Assembly (NCBI RefSeq): GCF_027579695.1
Contig: NC_083596.1
Coordinates: forward strand, 51,970,400-52,034,399
Origin: Neoarius graeffei
Taxonomy: Eukaryota > Chordata > Actinopteri > Siluriformes > Ariidae
DNA length: 64,000 nt
Direction of reading: 5' to 3'
Shown piece by piece: positions 11,229 through 21,705 of the stretch (position 1 is the stretch's first letter; every line of letters starts with the position of its first letter). Under the pieces are notes generated by a model. It was not told where the DNA came from. It did not search any database and saw only the letters and a program-made list of their open reading frames with translations. Both the position numbers and the translations under genes were made by a program.

Positions 11229-12001
11229 TGTAGGTGGAATTGGGATTAATTAAATTATAAATTATGTAATAATTGATAATTAAATTAATCAATTTATAAA
11301 TAAAGATCAGTCTCATAAAATCTTAAATTATTAATCTTAATACTCACCGTGAATGGTTACATTCAAGATTAATGGTAGCTCTGTATTAGATGGGAAACCC
11401 AGTTGTATACAAAAGCTAAATTCTGAAGGAAAAAGGAGTTCTAAATAGTTGACCTTGTGAATAAACAACAGGAACAAGTAAAATGCAATTCAATTTTATT
11501 AGCTTTTATTTGTCTACTACTCACTAATAATAATAAACTCAAAATACATTCAATGTCGGCAAAGGTAATAACAAGACAAAACAATGGAACAATTACACCT
11601 GGACTATAAATTTGAGGGAAAGAGAGAGAGAAAGAGATAGAAGGAAAAAGAAAAGAATCCCTTGTGTGTGCGTGTGTGTGTGAGGCTAGGGCAAGCCGAT
11701 GCGTGTGTGTGTGTGTATCTGTGGGCAGATGCTAACGACTAGCCACTCTGGCAATGCTTAAACAAAATGGCGGTCAGTGCCTAGGTGTCGTATCACAGGT
11801 AACTCAATGAGGAAGGTATCAAAAGGGCGTCGGAAAAATGGCGCCTGCAGGCCTAGTCGAGAACACAAGCCTACGAGCTAGCGTATCACCCTGAGGTAGC
11901 TAGCAATCAGTTGCTAAGGAGAATCTGACCACGTTACAGCTGGATCCAAACACTGTACTTAACAACAATTTCCAACAGACTATCTAGGCAAAGAACTCAA
12001 C

Positions 12002-12040
<39 letters not shown>

Positions 12041-12876
12041 TGTATATGTGTGTAATAGGTGTTGGATGGAGAGGACTAGGCCTTGTAGCGGTCTAGCCTC
12101 GGAGCTTAAAATAACAAACTTGTCGCTGCGCTGCTAATCAGATAGGGAAGCTAGCAATGGAGTTAAGGAAAGATATCATGCAAGATACCCTGTCTAACAA
12201 GTTCAAAGAAAAAAAACAGAACCAAAACAAACAATAAAAACAAACAAACACCTTCCGTGTCTGAGCGGGTATGCTAAATAGCTCAAAGCTTAAACATGAC
12301 CCTAACAACCATCTGAATAAGCTACAAATTAAAAGTTTTCCCAAGTGCCTACTCAATGCGATGGAAGTTCTTTCTCCGATGTCCGCGCTGAGGGTCGCAG
12401 TCCGAGGAGAGGAGGTTAGCGGCGCGTTGCGTCCAACCGCGGCTAACGAAGCAGGGAGATGGAGGCCTAGCTGGCCCACGGTGCTTCAGGAGAAACCTCC
12501 GGTGATGCGTCGACGAGAAAAAGCTGAGAGGAGCGAAGCTGTCCGCAAATGCCTCTTAGCGTGGAAAACTACTTAACTGTAGTTAAACTTTGCAAAGGTT
12601 AGAATCAAAACCACTATAATCGCTGAAACTTAGCGGGTCGTTCAAAAGTTCGGCCGAAACTAATTTGAACAGGCTGTTCTCAGACAATAGCGGTTAGTCT
12701 CAACACTGTAGGCGAGCGTGCCAACAGTCCGTCCGACCACTCCAGTAGCCAGAACACGAGAGGACGAATCGAGGCGCTCTCGATACAGTTAAAGCAGTTC
12801 CACTTCACGTCACATCCGGGTGGAGCGCGCAAGGAATTGTGGGATCATTATAGGGGGCGCTGGCGAGTTACCAACA
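11229..12876 (-). mobile_element. Candidate solo LTR in the TA tract
   Basis: A 1.65-kb block starts TGTAGG and ends ACCAACA on the plus strand (TGTTGG...CCTACA on the minus strand), with TA-repeat on both sides. The paralogous repeat-R copy at 32341-32350 lacks it. A (GA)n run lies at 12002-12038. No coding region is seen. The LTR identity rests on length, TG/CA ends and the empty site. Confidence 0.45.
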
Positions 12877-12990
12877 ATATATATATATATATATATATAT
12901 GGGTGTCTGTTTTTAAACACATTTAACTTCTTTAATCATGAACTGTGCCCAGTCCCATAATGAACTGTAATGTCTTTTAATACCATTCTT
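12877..12990 (-). repeat. Interspersed repeat R, right part of split copy
   Basis: Continues the TA tract into GGGTGTCTGTTTTT and CATGAACTGTGCCC, matching 32341-32420. Confidence 0.7.
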
Positions 12991-13320
12991 TATTCCTGTA
13001 TACAGTTTTAACCCTTTACACGCTCCCTTGTTTTTTTTTAATATCTCCTGACATTTGCTATATGTGAGAAGTGTACTTGAGTCTGTAACTTGTCAACATG
13101 CCTGAGTGAAGCAGTTGTATTAGTAAGGGTGTGGAGGTGTGAAGTATGGGAGGGGAACAGCACCAAGATAACTTGGGAGAGGGTAGCTTGGCAGTAATGA
13201 GTGTACCCCTGCATTCCACTGCTGGTAAGATGGCTGTCCCAGCATGCCATAGGTGAACATCTCTTTTGGCCTGGCTGTCTATTTGGATCTTCTGACCAAC
13301 TCCGCCTCTACTTGGTGTCA
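12991..13320. other. No gene seen
   Basis: Unremarkable sequence; overlapping minus ORFs at 13038-13321 show no domain. Confidence 0.5.
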
Positions 13321-13395
13321 AGTCAAGTCAAGTTTATTTGTATAGTGCTTTTACCAATAAACATTGTCGCAAAGCTGCTTTACAGAATTTGAACG
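13321..13395 (-). mobile_element. L2 3'-end fragment
   Basis: GTCAAGTCAAGTTTATTTG through GCTTTACAGAATTTGAACG is the terminal part of the L2 3' UTR, also found at 37379, 48586 and 49862. The Gypsy LTR at 13396 interrupts it. Confidence 0.85.
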
Positions 13396-14522
13396 TGTAG
13401 CACCGGTATCACACCACTTACTGCACCACTGGACCAGTTCTAGGTTCTAAGGAGTGGGGAGCAAAAATAATTACACCAGAGACCGTTGCTTTAAATACAA
13501 AAGGCCAGCAATTTACTGAATGCAAAAACACACATATAAAATACAGTACACAAAGCAAAAATACCCTGCAGGTTCCCAATATTGAGGTAAGTACAATAAA
13601 TGAAAAGGTATTTCACTCTTTCTTTTTGTTCTTTAGTTCACCTAGTTTATTTTAGTAAAGCTAATCTAAGTTAGTTAGACCAGTCTCTTTTTCCTAGGTT
13701 GCACCTATTTTAGAATTCCTATTTTTCTTCCTGAGTTAACTCTTTTTTCTGGTAAGAGAATACCTTCAATTACACAATCAAATCAAAGTGGACCATAATC
13801 ATTTCAAATCACATTCACAAATATAAACTCAATATGAAAATAAAAGTATGACACTTTCAGTTCAAGTCCAAATGTGAGTTCAAGTGTTAAGTTCAATTCA
13901 ATCCAAAAATAATAATTCAATCAGTTCTCAGTTCAGTTCAACTCCTGATACTCCTACCACTCTGGCAGCGAGTCACCATACGCGGAAGATCCCTTCATTA
14001 ATGCGATGGAGAAGATGAGTTGAAGGTCTGGATCTGGCTCGCCATCTTGAATCCCACCTGTGCATGTGCACGCCCGCACACTGCAGACCAATTCTCGCTC
14101 TGACCGAACTTCAAACCAAGCAAAAAAACCTGACCAAAACTGGTGTGGCTTAACTCTCATAAAATCCCCGTCAGTTCCCGACTAGGTAAGTTATGATTTT
14201 CAACCTCAAAATCAACTTTTCACTCCTTTTTCTGCTTATTAATCACTGCTCATTTTCTCTGATTTCTCCTCTGCTCTCTCCCTCAGGTCTTGCACCACTG
14301 AGGTGCTGCGTCTAGCGCCACAAGTCCCTTAAAGGGGCAGTGACATGAATTTTCTGTCAGCATACTTTTAATCTTAAACATTAAATTATTGTTGTATTAA
14401 CATTTTTAATTAACTCTGATGAATTAATTTACATTAAATGGATCACTTTTAACTTTTAAACTTATTTATCCAGCTTTTAAACTATTTATTCTTATTTATG
14501 TCATATTTTAACATGGGTTACA
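13396..14522 (-). mobile_element. 3' LTR of Gypsy element A
   Basis: On the minus strand it begins TGTAACCC and ends GGTGCTACA (TG...CA). A purine tract, AAAGAGGGGAGGA, precedes it directly and serves as polypurine tract. It follows the pol C-terminus. No 5' LTR copy is present in the window, so the element is incomplete. Confidence 0.8.
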
Positions 14523-14565
14523 TCCTCCCCTCTTTACCTAATGCACGTCCCTGTGCATTTTGAAT

Positions 14566-15170
14566 CTATACTGTCATAACTCTAGGGGTTTTTGGAAAGC
14601 TAGGTTCTTCAAGGGAGTCTGTAAACACATCACTCAAGGTTTGAAATAAAGACTGAACTATTGTAACCAACGGGTTTCCTAGCTCTAGATAAGTCAGTCT
14701 TTTAGGCACCTTTCTGTCTCTGATGGGTCTTCTCGAACAGTTGCTTTCCGTCTGGATGTCAGTTTGGTCCATAACACTTGTGTTGTCTTTTCCCTCCTGA
14801 GCAGATTGAGTAGAAGGATGGGCATTATCCAGGTTTTCCTCAGGTAGGTTTCCAGTTTCCTGTCCAGCGGTTGAGTTGCTCTCTTCAGGATCAGGTAAGT
14901 CGTTGTTTCCAGGGTCAGTTAAGTCTTTCTCTTCAGGATCAGGTAAGTCATAGTCTGTGGGATCAGGTAAACCTCTTTCTCCCTGGATTCAGGTAAGTTC
15001 AGGTCACAAGTCCCTACTGGAGAATCCTCGGGGAAAGCTTTGGCTATGTCTGAAGGATCTTGCTCAACAGCAGTCAACTCTTTGGAAGGTTCCGGTTCAA
15101 TCCTTTCAGGTAAGTGTTCCGTGGGTTCAGGAGTAAGGTCAAAACCTAGTGTTTCCACCCTTAGGTTTCA
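14566..15170 (-). pseudogene. Gypsy A pol C-terminal acidic tail
   Basis: Continues pol after one frame change near 15170. The tail contains repeated DLPDPEE / DLTDPGN units and ends RKVPKRLTYLELGNP, a basic-then-tyrosine ending common at the C-terminus of vertebrate Gypsy polyproteins. A second frame change falls near 14950. No envelope-like gene is present before the LTR. Confidence 0.65.
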
Positions 15171-15179
15171 TAGCGATAT

Positions 15180-18100
15180 TCCTCAGAGTCAGATTGGGAT
15201 TCATCCCCATCAGTTCCATCTGAACAGCCATTTGTAGGATGTTGTCGAGTTCTTGGTCACCTCACAGCCTTTGGTGGGTTAGTTTCACTTTCGATTGAGG
15301 TCACAGGAAGGAAACCGCATGGCAGCAGGAGGTCACGATGAAGAGTTCTTTGTGGACCATCTCTTGTCTCAAGCCTCACAACATACACTGGGACATCTCC
15401 AGACTGTCTCAGGACAACATATACATCAGACTCCCACCTGTCGGCTAACTTGTGCTTGCCTCTAAGATGGACATTTCAAACCAAGACTCTGTCATCTTCT
15501 TTCAAGGTGAAGTCAACAACATGCTTGTCAAACCTCACTTTGTTCTGATTGGCTGTCTTTTTAACATTCTCAGCTGCTACTCTGTAACTGTCTTTGAGTT
15601 GGGATTTCAGATTATGGACATATTGCGAGTGTGAGCCTGGCTGATGATTGACTGGTAGGCCAAAGGCTAGGTCAACTGGCAACCTTGGCTGATGTCGAAA
15701 CATCAACTCGTAAGGGGTAAAGTCGGTTGTCTCGTTCTTAGTACAATTATAAGCGTGTACGAATGGCTTGATGTACTCCCGCCAGTGACTCTTTTTCTGA
15801 TTCTCAAGGGTTCCCAACATGTTGAGCAAGGTCCTGTTGAACAGTTCTACAGGGTTCCCTCTTGGATGGTAAGGGGTGGTTCTTATCTTTTGAGTGCCAA
15901 TGAGCTCACATGGTTCTTTTATTGTTCGGGACTCAAAGTCAGGACCTTGGTCACTGTGGAGTTTTTCAGGGATGCCATAATGGATGAAAAAGTGGTCCCA
16001 CAGGCTCTTGGCCACTGTCCTAGCTTTCTGATTTGGGGTGGGGGCTGCCACTGCATATTTTGTAAAATGGTCGGTAATGACCAGAATGTCTTTGGTGTTA
16101 CTGGAGTCCGGCTCCACACTGAGAAAATCCATGCATACAAGTTCGAGTGGTCTTGTAGCGACGATGTTGGCGAGTGGTGCGGCTTTCTCGGGCATGGTCT
16201 TACATCGTATGCAGCAGTTGCAGGTTTTGACCTTAGCTTCCACCTCGGCTGACATTTTGGGCCAATAGAAACGCTTCCGGACGAGGTCTAGGGTCCGCTC
16301 TGTGCCCATGTGACCCATGTCATCATGGAGGCCCTTGAGGACAAGGGATCTCAGGGCTTCAGGGAGCACAACCTGGTAGTGAGTCTGGGTACCCTCTTGC
16401 CACCTGCGATATAAGACGCCACTTAAGACCTCAAGTTTGTTCCACTCTCTTAATAAGAGACCAACCTCAGGAAGTCCCTTCCTCAAGGATGGTGGGGGTT
16501 TCTCTCCTGACTCCACTTGCCTGAGGACTTCATGGATGCAGGGATCAGCATTTTGCTTGTCTCTTCATTCAGCTGGTGCTAACGAAGGGACAACAGGTAA
16601 GCCACCAAGCTGATCCTCCTCTTTAAAGCTTTGTGGGAGAGCCTTCAGATGATGGGCAAGTGACACAACCAAGGTGGTGCTGGGTGATGTCTCCCCAGAG
16701 TGATTGTTGATCACTTGGTGGACCAAGTGCTTCTCACAGATGGCTTTGATGGTGTTTTCATTCAGGTGTACATAATCAGCCTCTGACAAGTGTCTTTTTG
16801 TGAATTGTCATATCCTCTCCAACTCTTTTGATGATGTGTCATCAGATACTCTGCTGTGAGGACGCCTGGACAGCCCGTCCACATCTTGATTTTACTTACT
16901 GGCTCTGTACTGTAGCTGGAAATCAAACGTTGACAGAGCGGCCAACCATCTGTAGCTCGTGGAGTCGAACTTAGCAGAGGTAAGAATGTATGTTAATGGG
17001 TTGCTATCAGTGACAGCAAGGAATGTGTTCCCGTACAGGTAATCTTGGAATTTCTCTGTTACTGCCCACTTAAGGGCAAGGAATTCTAATTTGTGTGCAG
17101 GATCCCTGGACTCACATTTCAACAGACCTCGACTTGCATAAGCAACAACTTGTTTCTGTCCCTGTTGCTCCTGGTAGAGGGCAGCACTGAGGCCCGAGGT
17201 GCTCGCATCTGTATGCAAAATGTAGGGGAGCTTGGGGTCAGCGAACCCGAGGATGGGTGCGGTTGTCAGCCTTTCGATTATGGTGTTGAACGCTGCCTGG
17301 CAAGCAGGCATCCATCTGTCACCAAAGGTGTCCTTTGGGTTGAAGTACTTCTCAGGGTTCACTGTGGTTTTAGTGTGCTTTCTCAGCGGCAGATAGCCAG
17401 CAGTGAGCTCGTTGAGTGGCTTCACAATCTTTGAGTAGTCTTTTATGAACTGATGGTAATAACCGCAGAAACCCAGGAAGGTTCTTAGTTCTTTCAAGTT
17501 GTTTGGTTTTGGCCAGGTTTTTAATGCTGCTACTTTGTCAGGATCGGTTTCGATGCCTTTTTCAGAAATGATGTGGCCAAGGTACTTTACAGAGGTTTGG
17601 AAGAACTTGCACTTCCCTGGTGACAGTTTCAAACCAAACTCTTTCAATTGGTTGAGCACGCGCATCAACCTTTCCTCGTGTTCCTCCAGTGTTGAGGAGA
17701 AGACGATGAGGTCATCAAGAAAGACTAGGGCTTGCTTCAAGTTCAACTCTCCCATACAATGCTCCATAAGCCTCTGGAATGTGCTAGGGGTGTTAGTTAT
17801 CCCCTGAGGCATCCTGTTGAACTCGAAGAATCCTTGTGGGCAGACGAATGCAGTTTTGTGTTTGTCTGCTTCCTCCATCTCTATTTGATAGAAGCCTGAT
17901 TTGAGATCGAGCACTGAGAATCACTGGGACCCGATCAACACCAAGAAGGACTCTTCCAGATTAGGTAAGGCATATGAATCTTTTACTGTTTGAGTGTTTA
18001 GGTTTCTGTAGTCTATGCAGAATCTGATGTCGCCATTCTTTTTCCTGATGACTACAATCGGCGAGGAGAAAGGTGACTCCGATTCACGGATGACTTCTGC

Positions 18101-19251
18101 ATCAAGGAGTTGCTGGAGATGGGTACACACAGCCTCTATGTCCTGGGGGTGTATAGGTCTTGGCCTATGTTTGAATGGCATCTCATTAATAAGGGTTATG
18201 TGGTGTTTTATTTTGTCAGTGTGACTAAAATCAAGTTTGTGCAGTGCAAACACCTCCGGCATGGAACTCAATTTCTCTGTTATCCTCTCTTTCCACTCAC
18301 TGGGTACAGGAGAGTCAGTGAAGTCAAAGTTGAGATTTGGTCTTTGGTCAGGTTTTGTGGGGGAGTCTGAGTCAGGGGTCTTGACAGGTTGAACACTCTT
18401 GACAGCATGTATCTCTGCTATCACAGCCTTTGGAGACAGGTTGATGTCATGGTGTGACTCATTCTTGAGCACCACTGGTATGCAGCATGGTAGCTTTGGT
18501 GGTAGACTTACCAGGCTATCTGTCACCAGGATGCCACCTGGCAGGGAAGCTGACTTTGGTGACTCTACCATTACCCACTTTCCAACATCATGTGTCCTGC
18601 AGCTCACTGATCCTTCAAGGACCTTGGTCTGTCCAGCTGCAATGGTCTCCAAGTCTCTACTATGAAGCCTCACCTCTCCCAGACTGGAATCAACGGACTG
18701 TCTTTTCCTGATTTCAAGGGTCTTTAAGACGACTTTGTAGTCATAAGGAAGAGACTCATAGTTCTGGGGTGCAATGTCTACATACTTTTCATAAAGAACA
18801 TCCAAAGTATTTGTACCTATAAGCACTGATGACAACATGGAGCGCATGTCAGGTACAACCAAAACCAGTGTGGGTACCTCAATGTCCGCTCCAAGCAAAC
18901 TCTTTGGGAATCTGATGGTGGCCTGAACATAACCAAGGTAAGGTATGCTTTGACCGTTGGCTCCTTCCACTTCAAGCAGGTCATTCAAGGAATTGATCGG
19001 TAAGTGAGACAGGTTCTCTAGATAGAAGGAATTGGGTATCGTCGTGACTTGAGAGCCTGTATCCAACAAGCAACTGCAGTCTTTGTCACCTATGGTCACT
19101 TGTGCAGTGCACTTTGCTCCAATCAGACCTTTTGACAAGGTCACTGATTGTTTTTGTGTGTGAGAGTACACACGGGCTCTGTGTGGCTTCTTTTTGGGAC
19201 ACTTTGTCTGTGGTCCAGTCCCTGTTTCTCCCACAACCAGAACTGGGTCTA
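15180..19251 (-). pseudogene. Gypsy A pol: protease, RT, RNase H, integrase
   Basis: Protease has LLDTGSQVT (about 19060). RT has RFCIDYRNLN then FLDDLIVFS (about 17720). RNase H has LHTDAS, and the integrase zinc finger and core have CMDF, HSDQG and a PVELFNRTLL glutamate region. The frame is open for about 4 kb without an indel. It is broken by single stops at about 17921 (where a Trp is expected), 16892, 16807, 16565, 15474 and 15270. All fit single C-to-T or G-to-A changes. Pol is entered in the -1 frame from gag at a heptamer at 19252-19258. The element cannot encode a working polyprotein. Confidence 0.88.
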
Positions 19252-19258
19252 GTTTAAA
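19209..19258 (-). promoter_or_regulatory. -1 ribosomal frameshift signal at gag/pol junction
   Basis: The heptamer TTTAAAC (19252-19258) is read T TTA AAC in the gag frame and is followed at once by the gag stop TAG. A -1 slip continues directly into the open pol frame. After a 5-base spacer, CCAGTTC (19240-19246) can pair with GGACTGG (19215-19221), and TGTGG (19231-19235) in the loop can pair with CCACA (19209-19213). The heptamer is a classical retroviral-type slippery site. The folded shape is inference. Confidence 0.65.
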
Positions 19259-20240
19259 GGATCAGGCTTTGAAGCACCATTTTCAATGTCCCATGTTAAC
19301 TGCTTTTCTCTTAGCTGCTTCCTCTTCTCAGCTACAAGAGATGGGTTTGGCTCACTTTCACAATGAGACTTGATGTGTCCGTCTTCTCCACATCTAAGGC
19401 AATACTAGGGCCTTTGTCTATTGCTTGTGTTGTTGTTTACATCTCAGCTGTGGAGCTGCAGCCTTTGAAATGTTGGAGTGATAGCTGGGGAATGTGTGCT
19501 AGCTTTTTGGGGAGCTACTGGTCTGGCAGCTGATTTAGCCTTTCTGCTGTCTTTCTGTGTAATATGTGTGAGCTGGGACTGTAGATCAGCTATTTGTTTC
19601 TTTAGGTCTTGGATTTCAGACCTGTGATCGAGAGCTGGCTGAGATGAGTTGCAGTCTTCTTCACTCTGCACATAAATACCTTGATAATGAGAAGACACTC
19701 TTGGCTTTGAAACATTGAAGTGCTGTTTCATGTGGGATGCTTTGGAAGAATGCTTATCTTCTGCTGTGCGGAGTAACAGGAGAAGTTCAGCAAAGGTAGG
19801 TGGATTCTGTTTCTTTTGTTCTAGTTGGAGTTCAGCTATCAAGATGTTATCCCAGCAGCCTCTGACAAACTGTCTGAGAAGGTGCTGGTCAAGGTCACTT
19901 GCAGTTACACCTCCCCTCCTGAGGGTGGTGTTCAGCATCACCTGCAGCTGTTAAAGATAAGCTGAGGGTTTCTCACCATTATCTTGCATTGTGTTGAGAT
20001 ACTTTGCGAAAAGGTCATCTCCGTCCTCGACAGTGCCGAAAGCGGAGTCCAAGATCTCTAAGTACACATTAAGGGGAGGTTCAGGTGTCAGGTGCTTCAC
20101 AATATCAATAGCAGGTGATAAGAGACTTTCAAGAAGCTTTCATGACTTGTAAAGATCAGACTGTGTTGTGTCTTTAAGAAGGAGTTCCACATTGGAATAC
20201 CATGTCTCATAATCCTCTTTGCCCATTCCTGTGCATATGT
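19249..20240 (-). pseudogene. Gypsy A gag with CCHC zinc knuckle
   Basis: Capsid-like sequence (EDYETWYSNVELLLKD, then LRQFVRGCWDN) leads to a single CCHC knuckle, CLRCGEDGHIKSHC, near 19350-19395. The frame ends at TAG 19249-19251. Four earlier in-frame stops (about 20138, 19945, 19444, 19404) each fit CGA-to-TGA, CAA-to-TAA or CAG-to-TAG. No indel is needed over the whole frame. Confidence 0.78.
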
Positions 20241-20265
20241 CTGCCAATCAGGTGGCTTAGGCTCT

Positions 20266-20613
20266 CTTTTGGGTAGAAACAGCAGGTCAACAGGTAAGCG
20301 TGGGGATCAACCATATAGAAGGAAGAATGGAGAAAAGCCAGTGGCTTCATGCCTCATGCAGTTGTAAGCGTGTATGACATGTGGAAGGTGATCTTTACAC
20401 TGACACTTATTTTCTTCCTCCAGGGTACGCATCATCTGAAGAAGTGTGCGGTTCAGTCTCTCCACTGGGTTACCCTGCGGGTGGTATGGTGTGGTTTGTG
20501 AATGACCAATACCAGCTAGCTGCTGTAACTTATTGAACAAATTGTTCTCACACTCCTTCCCTTGGTCATGGTGGAGTTTCTCAGGATATCCGAAGCAAGG
20601 AATGAAGTCTTGG
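20266..20613 (-). pseudogene. Gypsy B integrase core, downstream piece
   Basis: Minus strand reads [11 protein letters not shown], then [19 protein letters not shown] with the catalytic glutamate, then YGWSPRLPVDLLF-like text where the expected Trp/other codon is a stop near 20307. It resumes the integrase frame interrupted by the L1. It runs into gag of element A near 20250 with no LTR between. Confidence 0.82.
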
Positions 20614-20742
20614 GGGGACCGACGAGTGCGATGGTCAGAGAACTCTGAGCTCTTCACAAATCCCCAAATTCCATTAATTTTTTGGGCTCTTTTGTTTTCC
20701 AATTTAACATTTATCGTCGGCATAGGTGTAACAGTCTACAAT

Positions 20743-21705
20743 ATGTCGAAGAGTCAGACTCAGTTTTTGTCTCCGAGTGCTTCTCCCAGAGGGAAACGTT
20801 TGAAGCCTGCCATGGATGGTAGCAGTAATGATGCCATCTTGCTAGCACTTGAGCAACAACAAGGTAAACTTGAGGCTATGGTGGAGAGGGTGCTTCATGC
20901 CGCACTTGGTAGTGTGAAAGACTCAGTCAATGCATTACAAAAGGACTTGGTAGAACATATGACAGCGATGAAAGGCCTGGGTGAGAAAGTGGACCGCATT
21001 CAGTCAGAAACTCGGGGGCTGAAACAAGATTTTATTGCCGTCAAAACAGATGTGGAAATGCTTCAAGACAAGCTGGCAGAGTTGGATGATCATGGTATAC
21101 GGAACAACGTGAGGCTAGTGAATTTAGGAGCAAACAGAGAGGGAGGAGATGCCATCAGATTCCTGCAGGAAATGCTGCCTAAATGGATCCCCTCTCTTGG
21201 AACAAAAGTTGTACAGATTGAAAGAGCGCATCGAATCTACTCCAACATGCCCAAGAAACCCAATTGTCCTCAGACTCTCATATTCAAAGTTCTAAACTAC
21301 CAGGACCATCAGGCCATTCTGCAGGGTGCTAGGGAGGCTAAGAACAGTGGCGCTCCCATCAGGGATGGGGGCAGGGAGCTACTGATCTTTGCCGACTACA
21401 GTAAGTCCACTAGCAACAAGAGGGCAGCGTTTAAAGCTGTGCAGAAAGAGCTGTGGGCGAAAGGACTATCTACTTTCCTGATTTACCCCGCTACCCTACG
21501 TGTTTCCTACCGAGGTCAGGAGCTGTCATTCGAGACAGTACAAGAGGCGGAGAAGTTCAGCAATGGGCTGCCCGACCGAGCGAACATCACCAACTCTCCA
21601 AGAAGGAAGCTAACATTCCCTGCATTGAATGCAGACAGCATGAATGCTAACATGGAGGATATGAATGCTAACATGGAGGAAGACGCACCGGCTGATATTG
21701 ACTGA
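20743..21705 (+). CDS. L1 ORF1 protein (nucleic-acid chaperone)
   Basis: 320 residues starting MSKSQTQFLSPSASPRGKR. A basic N-terminus is followed by a long heptad-rich helix (about residues 30-115, LEQQQGKLEAMVERVL...), then an RRM-like region beginning RNNVRLVNLG and a C-terminal domain with the PKKPNCPQTLIFKVLNY and FADYS segments. This is the coiled coil / RRM / CTD order of L1 ORF1p, which trimerises and coats L1 RNA. I chose this ATG because the upstream extension lies in Gypsy sequence and the target duplication. The ORF is open although ORF2 is dead. Confidence 0.85.
   Translation: MSKSQTQFLSPSASPRGKRLKPAMDGSSNDAILLALEQQQGKLEAMVERVLHAALGSVKDSVNALQKDLVEHMTAMKGLGEKVDRIQSETRGLKQDFIAVKTDVEMLQDKLAELDDHGIRNNVRLVNLGANREGGDAIRFLQEMLPKWIPSLGTKVVQIERAHRIYSNMPKKPNCPQTLIFKVLNYQDHQAILQGAREAKNSGAPIRDGGRELLIFADYSKSTSNKRAAFKAVQKELWAKGLSTFLIYPATLRVSYRGQELSFETVQEAEKFSNGLPDRANITNSPRRKLTFPALNADSMNANMEDMNANMEEDAPADID

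Larger units (their letters stand above)
14523..20265 (-). mobile_element. Ty3/Gypsy element A, internal region
   Basis: Order on the minus strand is gag, zinc knuckle, frameshift site, protease, RT, RNase H, integrase, acidic tail, polypurine tract, LTR. This is the Ty3/Gypsy pol order. The 5' LTR, primer-binding site and probably the gag start are missing. At about 20235-20265 gag is fused to integrase sequence of element B. Confidence 0.9.

Noticed and set aside
20533..20742. N-terminal extension of L1 ORF1
   Set aside because: It crosses the L1 5' junction and the 17-bp target duplication into Gypsy sequence.
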